Assembly: GCA_903944085.1 (NCBI GenBank)
Contig: CAJAQO010000190.1
Span: 1-38,867, forward strand
Direction: 5' to 3'
DNA length: 38,867 nt
From: an uncultured Verrucomicrobia subdivision 3 bacterium
Lineage (GTDB): Bacteria > Verrucomicrobiota > Verrucomicrobiia > Limisphaerales > UBA11358
Shown: in pieces, positions 26,527-34,566 of the stretch
Position numbering within the stretch: the stretch's first letter is position 1
How the letters are laid out: each line of letters begins with the position of its first letter
Program-made: the position numbers and the translations under genes
Notes under the pieces: generated by a model
Databases searched by the model: none
Told to the model about the DNA's origin: nothing
Seen by the model: only the letters and a program-made list of their open reading frames with translations

Positions 26527-27038
26527 GCGAAAAAAAATATTACGGCAAATACCGCGCGACGGTGCTCGACAATGTTGACCCGCAACAAATGGGTCGCATC
26601 TCGGTTTCGTGTCCCAGCGTGCTCGGCACCACGCCGTCAAGCTGGGCGATGCCATGTTTCCCCGTGGCCGGGCCGCAAGCGGGAACGTGGTGGCTGCCGG
26701 AGGTTGGCGCGGGTGTATGGGTCGAGTTTGAACAAGGCGACGTGGATTTTCCCATTTGGACCGGCGGCTGGTTTGGCTCGGCGGCCGAAGTGCCGGCGCT
26801 CGCGTTCGCGTCATCACCCGGCGTGCCAAATTACGTCATTCAAACGCCCGGCGGAAACGCGATCATGCTCAACGACACGCCGGGCGAATCGGGCGGCATT
26901 TTGTTGAAGACCGCGTCCGGCGCGTTTATTTCAATCACTGATTCCGGCATTACCATTTCCAACGGCCAGGGGGCCATCATCGAAATGTCCAACGGTCCAG
27001 CGGTGAATATCAACGGCGACGCGTTGCAAATCATTTAA
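26523..27038 (+). CDS. gp5/VgrG-like spike protein (OB-fold plus beta-helix)
   Basis: 171 aa. Residues 1-95 are the Phage_base_V/gp5 OB-fold (YYGKYRATVLDNVDPQQMGRI, then WAMPCFPVAGPQ, then VWVEFEQGDVDFPIWTGGW). Residues about 100-171 are a short triangular beta-helix spike (LNDTPGESGGILLKTASGAF, ISITDSGITISN, INGDALQII). It sits under the hub and carries the PAAR-like tip encoded next, 7 bp downstream. Confidence 0.9.
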   Translation: MSEKKYYGKYRATVLDNVDPQQMGRISVSCPSVLGTTPSSWAMPCFPVAGPQAGTWWLPEVGAGVWVEFEQGDVDFPIWTGGWFGSAAEVPALAFASSPGVPNYVIQTPGGNAIMLNDTPGESGGILLKTASGAFISITDSGITISNGQGAIIEMSNGPAVNINGDALQII

Positions 27039-27045
27039 ATTATTT

Positions 27046-27366
27046 ATGCCCGGTTTCATTTTACATATCGGCGCGACCGTGATGTGCGCGCACGGCGGCC
27101 AGGCGCAGCCGACGGCGGTGTTCGGGCGCGTGCAAGTCAGCGGTCAGCCGGTCACCACCTTTGCGCCACCGTATGTCATCGCCGGCTGTCCGTTTGTGTC
27201 GCCTGGCGGCAACGGCCCGTGCGTCACCGCGCAATGGTTGAGCGCGGCCACGCGCGTGCTCGCGGCCGGGCAGCCCGTTTTGATTCAAGAAAGCCTTTCT
27301 GTCTGCGCGCCGACAGGCACGCCGCTGAATATTGTTCAAACTCAAACCCGCGTCACCGCCACATGA
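27046..27366 (+). CDS. PAAR-like spike tip protein
   Basis: 106 aa, Gly- and beta-rich. His7, Cys14, His16, Cys48, Cys59 and Cys87 suggest bound metal, as in PAAR and DUF4280-type tips (TVMCAHGGQAQPT, YVIAGCPFVSPGGNGPCV, LIQESLSVCAPTGTPL). It would sharpen the spike and may anchor effectors. Overlaps the gp25 gene by 4 bp. Confidence 0.85.
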   Translation: MPGFILHIGATVMCAHGGQAQPTAVFGRVQVSGQPVTTFAPPYVIAGCPFVSPGGNGPCVTAQWLSAATRVLAAGQPVLIQESLSVCAPTGTPLNIVQTQTRVTAT

Positions 27367-27728
27367 ACCAGGTGGATTATCCATTCCGTTTCGATAATCG
27401 CGGCCGCACGGCGGACACGACGGCGGACGATCACATCCGCGATTTGATCGAGCAAGTGCTGTTCACTTCGCCGGGCGAGCGCGTGAACCGCCCGACGTTC
27501 GGCTGCGGCTTGAACCAACTCGTCTTTTCGCCGAACAGCCCGGAACTCGCCGCTGCCACGCAGTTTCTCGTGCAAGGCGCGTTGCAGCAATGGCTCGGCG
27601 ATTTGATCGTCGTGAATTCGGTGCATGTGGACAGCGAAGATTCAACCTTGAGCGTGACGATTGCCTACATCGTGCGCCAGACGCAAACGCAGCAGACCGC
27701 TGTGTTTACGCCGGGAGGGGCCGCATGA
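27363..27728 (+). CDS. gp25-like baseplate wedge protein
   Basis: 121 aa, GPW/gp25 family (Pvc9/Afp9-like): YPFRFDNRGRTA, DDHIRDLIEQVLFTSPGERV, RPTFGCGLNQLVFSPNS, LSVTIAYIVRQTQT. It links the baseplate to the first sheath ring and triggers contraction. Start at ATG 27363 (overlap ATGA with the tip gene); an earlier in-frame start at 27084 would run through the tip gene and is rejected. ATGA overlap with the next gene. Confidence 0.92.
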   Translation: MNQVDYPFRFDNRGRTADTTADDHIRDLIEQVLFTSPGERVNRPTFGCGLNQLVFSPNSPELAAATQFLVQGALQQWLGDLIVVNSVHVDSEDSTLSVTIAYIVRQTQTQQTAVFTPGGAA

Positions 27729-30187
27729 TTTACACCTGCTGCGATGAACTCCGCCGCGCGGCGCTGGGCGATCCCGCGCAAAATCCGAACGGCCTGAACG
27801 GCATTGATTTTCTCGAAGTCATTGACCACGACGCGCCGACGAAATTAATGCGGCAGCGTTTGTTGAATATTCACTTCGTCAACAATCTTTCCGGTGGCGC
27901 GCTCGCCAAAACCAACGTGCTCATCACCGGCGGCGAGCGCATCACGAACATCATCGTCACCAACGTCACGCCCGGACCGGAGGCCGATATTCTCACCGTT
28001 GAAGTGAATCAGCCGGGCGATTTCTCAATTTACACCTTGCAGCTCGTGCAGGATGCGCAACATCCGCAGCCGCCGCCGGGTTACGATCCAATTTTATCGG
28101 AAATAGATTTTTCTTTTAAGGTCGAATGTCCGAGCGATTTCGACTGCAAAAAAAACCGCGTCTGCCCGCCGCCGCCGCGCAGTGAGCCAGAAATTAATTA
28201 TCTCGCGAAAGACTACGCGAGTTTTCGCCGGTTGATGTTGGATCGCATTTCGGGTTTGAGTCCGCAATGGACCGAGCGCCACGCAGCCGACCTTGGCGTC
28301 ACGCTTGTCGAACTGCTCGCGTTCGTCGGCGATTATTTGAGCTATCAGCAGGACGCCGTTGCCACCGAGGCTTATCTTGGCACCGCGCGCCGACGCGTTT
28401 CGGTCCGCCGCCATGCGCGGCTCGTGGATTATCTCGTGAGCGACGGCTGCAATGCCCGCGCCTGGGTGCAGCTTCAAGTCAGCGCCGACGCCGGCCCGCT
28501 GGCGAAAGGCGCGCAACTCTTCACCCGCATTGACGGACAAAAAATAATTCTGCCGGATGATCCGCGCATTTTGCAGCAAGCCCAAGCCGGTTTTGAAACG
28601 ATGCAGGCCGTGCCGAAACTGTTCGCGGCGCACAATTCAATTCCTTTTTACACGTGGACGGAACAGCACTGTTGTTTGCCGAAAGGCGCGACGAACGCGA
28701 CGCTGGCCGGACAATTTCCAAATCTGCAAGCCGGCGACGTGCTGGTTTTTGAGGAAGTGCTTGGCCCCGACACCGGCCAGCCCGGCGACGCCAATCCCGC
28801 GCATCGTCAGGCCGTCCGATTGACGCAGCCGCCGGTGCTGGGTGTTGATCCGTTGAACAATCAGCCGATCACAGAAATTGTCTGGGGCGCTGAAGACGCG
28901 CTCACTTTTCCGCTGTGCATTTCTTCGCGCACGGATGAGGATCACGGCCAAATTTATTTGGACAACACCGTCAGCGTGGCGCGCGGCAATATTGTTTTGT
29001 GTGATCACGGTCTGACCGAAACCAACGCGCCGATTCCCGACACGGTTCCGCAGCCGACGATTTTTCTGCCGCAAACGGATTGCGATCATTGCGCCGAAAC
29101 CGAGCCGTCGCCGTTGCCACCGCGTTATCGTCCGGTGCTGGCAGATTCGCCGCTGACGCAGGCTGCGCCATTTGATCCAACGGCTTCCGCGGCCGCCGCG
29201 ATGACGTGGGACGTTCAGACGGCTGTGCCCGCAATTTCTTTGGCAAGCCAGCTCAACGTGGATGACGCGACGTGGCTGCCGCAGCGCGATTTGCTGAACA
29301 GTTCGCCGAGCGCGACGGAATTTGTCGTGGAAATTGACACGGACGGCTCGGCCAATTTGCGTTTCGGCGATGATGAACTGGGCCGGCGACCGGACGCCGG
29401 CACACAATTCGCCGCGACATATCGCGTCGGCAATGGCGTGGCCGGAAATGTCGGTGCGGAATCCATCTCGCACATCGTCACGAATCTGACGGCGATTTCA
29501 CTCGTCCGAAATCCGCTGCCGGCGCAAGGTGGCGTCGAACCGGAAAGCATCGAGGCCATTCGGCAACGCGCGCCCGCCGCGTTTCGCACGCAGGAACGCG
29601 CGGTGACGGAAGCCGATTACGCCGAAGTGACCGAACGCGATCCGCGCGTGCAGCGCGCTGCGGCGACGTTTCGCTGGACGGGAAGCTGGCACACCGTTTT
29701 TCTGACGGTGGATCGTTTTGGCGGCCTACCGGTGGACAACTCGTTCAAGAGCAGCATCCGCCAATCCGTCGAGCACTATCGCATGGCGGGCTACGATCTC
29801 GAAGTGGACGCGCCACAATTCGTTTCGCTGGAAATCGAAATGCACGTATGCGTGCAGCCGGATTATTTTCGGACCGACGTGGAAGCCGTGTTGTTGCAAA
29901 TTTTCAGCAGCCAGATTTTACCGGACGGCTCGCGCGGAATTTTTTATCCGGACAATTTCACTTTTGGGCAGACCGTTTATTTGAGTCCGCTTTACGCCGC
30001 CGCGCAGGCGGTGGACGGCGTGGCGTCCGTTCAAATTGTGACGTTCCAACGCCAGGACCAGCTCGATCCCAAACCGCTGCAGGAGGGATTTTTGCCGATG
30101 GGCCGTTTGGAAATCGCGCGCTGTGACAACGATCCGAACTTCGCCGAACGCGGCGTCTTTCGCTTGACCGTCGGAGGTGGAAAATGA
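27725..30187 (+). CDS. gp6/J-like baseplate wedge protein 1 (Pvc11-like)
   Basis: 820 aa. The start at ATG 27725 gives MIYTCCDELRR; an earlier start at 27590 would overlap the gp25 gene heavily. Residues 155-270 have EINYLAKDYASFRRLMLDRI, GVTLVELLAFVGDYLSYQQD and AYLGTARRRVSVRRHARLVD, typical of the large wedge proteins that ring the hub. The C-terminal half carries the baseplate-J core (FVVEIDTDGSANLRFGDDEL, PLPAQGGVEPESIEAIRQRA, VTEADYAEVTERDPRVQRA). Cys residues cluster at the N-terminus, around 137-148 (CPSDFDCKKNRVC) and at TDCDHC. Overlaps the next gene by 4 bp. Confidence 0.9.
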   Translation: MIYTCCDELRRAALGDPAQNPNGLNGIDFLEVIDHDAPTKLMRQRLLNIHFVNNLSGGALAKTNVLITGGERITNIIVTNVTPGPEADILTVEVNQPGDFSIYTLQLVQDAQHPQPPPGYDPILSEIDFSFKVECPSDFDCKKNRVCPPPPRSEPEINYLAKDYASFRRLMLDRISGLSPQWTERHAADLGVTLVELLAFVGDYLSYQQDAVATEAYLGTARRRVSVRRHARLVDYLVSDGCNARAWVQLQVSADAGPLAKGAQLFTRIDGQKIILPDDPRILQQAQAGFETMQAVPKLFAAHNSIPFYTWTEQHCCLPKGATNATLAGQFPNLQAGDVLVFEEVLGPDTGQPGDANPAHRQAVRLTQPPVLGVDPLNNQPITEIVWGAEDALTFPLCISSRTDEDHGQIYLDNTVSVARGNIVLCDHGLTETNAPIPDTVPQPTIFLPQTDCDHCAETEPSPLPPRYRPVLADSPLTQAAPFDPTASAAAAMTWDVQTAVPAISLASQLNVDDATWLPQRDLLNSSPSATEFVVEIDTDGSANLRFGDDELGRRPDAGTQFAATYRVGNGVAGNVGAESISHIVTNLTAISLVRNPLPAQGGVEPESIEAIRQRAPAAFRTQERAVTEADYAEVTERDPRVQRAAATFRWTGSWHTVFLTVDRFGGLPVDNSFKSSIRQSVEHYRMAGYDLEVDAPQFVSLEIEMHVCVQPDYFRTDVEAVLLQIFSSQILPDGSRGIFYPDNFTFGQTVYLSPLYAAAQAVDGVASVQIVTFQRQDQLDPKPLQEGFLPMGRLEIARCDNDPNFAERGVFRLTVGGGK

Positions 30188-32640
30188 GTGATGACTGCAA
30201 TTGCTGCCAGGGCCTGACCGCACAGACGCCCGTCGAAGCCGACAACCGGTCCGGCCTTTCAGCAATTTCATATCGCATGGGCACGCAGAGCCAGTTCAAG
30301 CAAAGCCTCCTGGCGGCGTTGTCGGACACCACACGCCCGGCGTTGCAACAACTGAAGACGCGCGCCGATGATGATTTTTCCATCGCGCTGCTCGACTCAT
30401 TTTCGACGGTGGCGGACGTGCTGACGTTTTATCAGGAGCGCATCGCCAACGAAGCTTTTTTGCGCACGGCGATCGAGCGTCGCTCGTTGCTGGAACTCGC
30501 GCGCCTGATTGGCTACGAACTGCGTCCCGGCGTCGCAGCTGGCACATTTCTCGCGTTTACGATGGATACTTCGCTTGGCGCGCCGGCATCCACGACTGTT
30601 GCCACCGGCACAAAAGTGCAAAGCGTGCCCGGGCCGAATCAAACGCCGCAGACGTTTGAGACGATTGAACAAATTGAAGCCCGCGTGGAATGGAACGCGC
30701 TCAAGCCGCTAATGACGCAGCCGCAGACCATTAACACGAACACGACGCAACTTTATCTCGCCGGCACAAACACGCAGTTGCAGCCGGGCGACGCTATTCT
30801 TCTCGTTGGCAGCGAGCGCATTCAGGACAAGGGCAGCGAACGCTGGGATTTTCGCATTTTGCAAACCGTCGAAACGGATTCGGCGCAGAAGCGGACTCGC
30901 ATCGCGTGGCCCACGGCGCTCGGAAAAGTCCTGCCACCGATGTCGCCTGCGGCCACGGACGTAAAAATTTTCGCGCTGCGCCAGCGCGCGGCTTTGTTCG
31001 GCAACAACGCGTCCGATCCGCGCATTTTGAGCAGCAATGGCAGCAGTTTGAGCGATCTGACCGAAACGGTCGGCGGCGTCTTGCAGTGGAGAAATTTCAA
31101 CTTGAACGCCGCGCAAATTGATCTCGACAGCACTTGCCAAAAAATTTTGGCGGGCAGTTGGATGATCATAGCCAGTCCAACTTACGTGGAACTTTGCCAG
31201 GTCAATTCCGCGACGAATCTTTCCCGCGCCGATTTTTCGTTGAGCGCAAAAATCACTCGCGTCGTGCCCGACATCCTTGAAAATCCGAATCAGTTTGAGC
31301 TTCGAACCACAACGGTTTTTGCGCAAAGCGAACTGCTTGAACTGACCGAACAGCCCATTGCCGACGCCGTCACCGGCGCGACGGTTGCGCTCGCGCAAAT
31401 GCCGACGGGATTGGTCAAAGGCCAATGGCTCGTTGCTTCAGGAAACGACGCCGTCACCGGCGCGACGGTCACGGAAATCGTGCAGGTTTATGAAATTGTC
31501 GGCGCGACGCTCACGGTCACGCCGGCGCTGGCGAACAATTTTTCGCGCGCGAGTTTTTCGTTGAACGCGAATGTTGCGCACGCCACGCACGGCGAAACGG
31601 TTTCGGAAATTCTCGGCAGCGGTGACGCGAGCCAGAGTTACCAGCAATTCACGTTGCGCCAGTCGCCGCTGACATACATCAGCGCCGCGAATGCCAGCGG
31701 TGCGACTTCGACGCTCGGCGTGCGCGTGAACAATATTTTGTGGCAGGAAGTGCCGACGCTTTTCGGCAGCGGGGCGCAAGATCATGTTTTCATTTCACGC
31801 ACGGCGGACAACGGCACCACGACGGTTGAATTTGGCGATGGCGTGACCGGCGCGCGTTTGCCAACCGGCCAAAATAATGTGCAGGCGGTTTATCGCAAAG
31901 GCATCGGCGTGGCCGGCTTGGTGGATGCCGGCCAACTGACTTCGCTGCTCACGCGGCCGCTCGGCATCAAATCGGCGGTCAATCCCGAAGCCGCCACCGG
32001 CGCGCAGGACCCGGAATCGCTCGACGACGCGCGCACGAACGCGCCGCTCACCGTGCTGACGCTGGACCGCACGGTGTCGCTGCAAGATTATGAAGATTTT
32101 TCGCGCGCGTTTGCCGGCGTCGCCAAGGCGCTTGCAACGTGGACGTGGGACGGCCAAATGCGGCGCGTCTTCATCACTGTTGCCGGTCCGGCGGGCGCGG
32201 CCATTCCCGCCGACAGCGACGGCTATCAAAATTTGCTGGCCGCGTTTCAGCAGGCTGGTGATCCGTTTGTGAGCTTGCGCGTGAAATCCTATCAACCGGC
32301 ATTTTTTCGTCTGGCCGCGAATGTGAAAATTGATCGCGATTATGAAACTGATTTGGTTCTCGCGGCTGTCGAACAAGCCTTGCGCGCGCAATTTTCTTTT
32401 GATGCCCGCGCATTCGGCCAGCCGGTGATGTTGAGCGAAGTGATCGCCGCGATTCAGGCCGTGCCCGGCGTGATTGCAGTGACGATGAATAATTTATTTC
32501 GCAGCGACGCCGCGTTGCCGACTTTGGAAACCCGTCTGCTCGCCGCGTTGCCACAAATGGGCGCGAGCGGCAACGTGGCCGCCGCCGAATTGCTTACGCT
32601 CGATCCCGCGCCGCTGGATCAACTGGGAGTGATGCCATGA
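30184..32640 (+). CDS. gp6/J-like baseplate wedge protein 2 (Pvc12-like)
   Basis: 818 aa, similar in plan to the preceding protein and probably its heterodimer partner. The N-terminus is cysteine-rich (DDCNCCQGL), then SFSTVADVLTFYQERIANEAF and LLELARLIGYELRPGVAAGTFLAF split by loops, and a long middle. The C-terminal J-like core is recognisable (TTTVEFGDGVTGARLPTGQN, YRKGIGVAGLVDAGQLTSL, PEAATGAQDPESLDDAR, LDRTVSLQDYEDFSRAFAG). Overlaps ATGA at both ends. Internal repeats (two copies of DAVTGATV near residues 395-425) hint at local duplication. Confidence 0.9.
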   Translation: MSDDCNCCQGLTAQTPVEADNRSGLSAISYRMGTQSQFKQSLLAALSDTTRPALQQLKTRADDDFSIALLDSFSTVADVLTFYQERIANEAFLRTAIERRSLLELARLIGYELRPGVAAGTFLAFTMDTSLGAPASTTVATGTKVQSVPGPNQTPQTFETIEQIEARVEWNALKPLMTQPQTINTNTTQLYLAGTNTQLQPGDAILLVGSERIQDKGSERWDFRILQTVETDSAQKRTRIAWPTALGKVLPPMSPAATDVKIFALRQRAALFGNNASDPRILSSNGSSLSDLTETVGGVLQWRNFNLNAAQIDLDSTCQKILAGSWMIIASPTYVELCQVNSATNLSRADFSLSAKITRVVPDILENPNQFELRTTTVFAQSELLELTEQPIADAVTGATVALAQMPTGLVKGQWLVASGNDAVTGATVTEIVQVYEIVGATLTVTPALANNFSRASFSLNANVAHATHGETVSEILGSGDASQSYQQFTLRQSPLTYISAANASGATSTLGVRVNNILWQEVPTLFGSGAQDHVFISRTADNGTTTVEFGDGVTGARLPTGQNNVQAVYRKGIGVAGLVDAGQLTSLLTRPLGIKSAVNPEAATGAQDPESLDDARTNAPLTVLTLDRTVSLQDYEDFSRAFAGVAKALATWTWDGQMRRVFITVAGPAGAAIPADSDGYQNLLAAFQQAGDPFVSLRVKSYQPAFFRLAANVKIDRDYETDLVLAAVEQALRAQFSFDARAFGQPVMLSEVIAAIQAVPGVIAVTMNNLFRSDAALPTLETRLLAALPQMGASGNVAAAELLTLDPAPLDQLGVMP

Positions 32641-34550
32641 GTTTTGACGCGCAAAAAATGTATGAGTTGCTGCCGGCGATTTATCGCATCCGCGACGCGC
32701 AACAGGGCGAGCCGCTGAAAGCCTTGCTCTCGATCATTGCCGATCAGGTCGGCGTGCTCGAAGAAGATTTGGCGCAGCTTTACGACGATCAATTCATCGA
32801 AACCTGCAACGGCTGGGTCATGCCTTACATCGGCGATTTGATCGGCTACCGCACGCTGCACAACGTCGCGCCGAGCATCGGCAGCCAGCGCGCGGAAGTG
32901 GCGCACACGATTGGTTTCCGCCGGCGCAAAGGGACGGCGGCGATGCTGGAACAACTGGCGCGCGACGTGACCGGCTGGAACGCGCGGGCGGTGGAATTTT
33001 TTGAACTGATGGACTGGACGCAATGGACGCCGAACCACATTCGGCCAAACAGCTTTTACGCGCCCGATTTGCGGCAATGGGAAGCGCTGGAAAAAATAAA
33101 TGGGCCGTTCGACACCGTGGCGCACACGGTGGATGTGCGGCACGTCGTGAACGGGCAGGGCAAATACAACATTCAAAACATTGGCATTTTTCTGTGGCGG
33201 CTCGGCGCGTATTCGCTGACCAACTCGCCCGCGTTTCAAATGGATGCGAAACGTTTTCAATTTCATCCGCTCGGCTACGACACGCAGTTGTTCACGAACC
33301 CGGTCACGGAAACTGAAGTCACGCAAGCGGCCAGTCCGCTCAATGTGCCCGACCCCGTTGGCCGCCGCGTGCTAAAAAAATATCTGTCGCAATACTACGG
33401 CGACGGTTTGAGCCTGGTGATTCAAGGCGTGCCGCTGGCGCAAATTGTGGTCTGCGATTTGACCGACTGGTTTTATCAGCCGGCGGCGGGACAAGTCGCG
33501 CTTGATCCGGTGCTCGGTCGCATCGCGTTCGGTGACGCGCAATCCGCGCCGCCGCTGGTGACGTTTCATTACGGTTTCAGCGACGACCTGGGTGGCGGCG
33601 AGTATGATCGCGCGGCGACATTTGATGCGTTGCTGACGCCGGTGGAACAAGTTCCCGCGCCGAATTTGAAAATTCAGGACGCCTTGGACAAAGCTAAAAG
33701 CGGCGGCGTGGTGGAAATTTCCGACAGCGGACGTTACAACGAAACACTGACAATCAATGTCAATGCCGGCCAGCGAATCGAATTGCGCGCGGCCAATGAA
33801 CATCGGCCAACCGTCATTCTTGGTGGTGATTTAATTATCAACGGCGCGGCAGAATCGGAAGTGACACTCAACGGCTTGCTCCTCAGCGGCGGCACGATTC
33901 GCGTGACCGGCGCCCTGCAAACTTTGCGACTGCTGCATTGCACGTTGGTGCCGTCCGCCAATCCCAGCCTCGTCGCGGATTTGCCGGATGTGACGATTGA
34001 AATGGATCATTGCATCGTCGGCGCGCTGCGCATTCATGAACGTTCGAGCGTTTCCATTTCCGACAGCATTGTGGATGCAACCGCTGTGACTCAGGTTGCG
34101 TTCGCTGCCGCGAATGGCACGGATTCCGGTGGCACTTTGCAAATCGCGGATAGCACCATCATCGGCACCGTCAACACGCTGGAACTACAGCTTGCGTCGA
34201 ACAGTATTTTCATGGCGGATGTGACTTCGGAAAAACGCCAAGAAGGCTGCGTGCGCTTTTGCTATCTGCCGCTGGTTTCGATTGTGCCGCGCCGCTACCG
34301 CTGTCAGCCGGAAGACGATGAAGATGCGTTACGCGTGCGCCCGCAATTTACGTCGCTGCGTTACAGCGATCCGGGTTACGGGCAACTCGCGCTGCGCACG
34401 GCGGCGGAAATTCGCGAAGGCGCGGACGATGAGGCCGAGATGGGCGCGTTCCATGAATTGTTCGAACCGCAGCGTGAGACGAATTTACGCGTGCGGCTGG
34501 ACGAGTATTTGCGATTCGGTTTGGAAGCGGGAATTTTTTACGTCACTTGA
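32637..34550 (+). CDS. tail-protein-I-like baseplate protein with beta-helix
   Basis: 637 aa. Residues 1-180 resemble phage tail protein I (MYELLPAIYRIRDAQQGEPL, LYDDQFIETCNGWVMPYIGD, HTIGFRRRKGTAAMLEQLAR), the wedge protein that attaches fibres. From about 341 to 540 there is a parallel beta-helix (IQDALDKAKSGGVVEISDSG, VTLNGLLLSGGTIRVTGAL, VTIEMDHCIVGALRIHERSS, GTLQIADSTIIGTVNTL). A short C-terminal domain ends RLDEYLRFGLEAGIFYVT. The beta-helix on a wedge protein is unusual and may replace or carry a receptor-binding fibre. Stop at 34550; next gene after 16 bp. Confidence 0.82.
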   Translation: MSFDAQKMYELLPAIYRIRDAQQGEPLKALLSIIADQVGVLEEDLAQLYDDQFIETCNGWVMPYIGDLIGYRTLHNVAPSIGSQRAEVAHTIGFRRRKGTAAMLEQLARDVTGWNARAVEFFELMDWTQWTPNHIRPNSFYAPDLRQWEALEKINGPFDTVAHTVDVRHVVNGQGKYNIQNIGIFLWRLGAYSLTNSPAFQMDAKRFQFHPLGYDTQLFTNPVTETEVTQAASPLNVPDPVGRRVLKKYLSQYYGDGLSLVIQGVPLAQIVVCDLTDWFYQPAAGQVALDPVLGRIAFGDAQSAPPLVTFHYGFSDDLGGGEYDRAATFDALLTPVEQVPAPNLKIQDALDKAKSGGVVEISDSGRYNETLTINVNAGQRIELRAANEHRPTVILGGDLIINGAAESEVTLNGLLLSGGTIRVTGALQTLRLLHCTLVPSANPSLVADLPDVTIEMDHCIVGALRIHERSSVSISDSIVDATAVTQVAFAAANGTDSGGTLQIADSTIIGTVNTLELQLASNSIFMADVTSEKRQEGCVRFCYLPLVSIVPRRYRCQPEDDEDALRVRPQFTSLRYSDPGYGQLALRTAAEIREGADDEAEMGAFHELFEPQRETNLRVRLDEYLRFGLEAGIFYVT

Positions 34551-34566
34551 ATTAAAAGGAAAAAAT

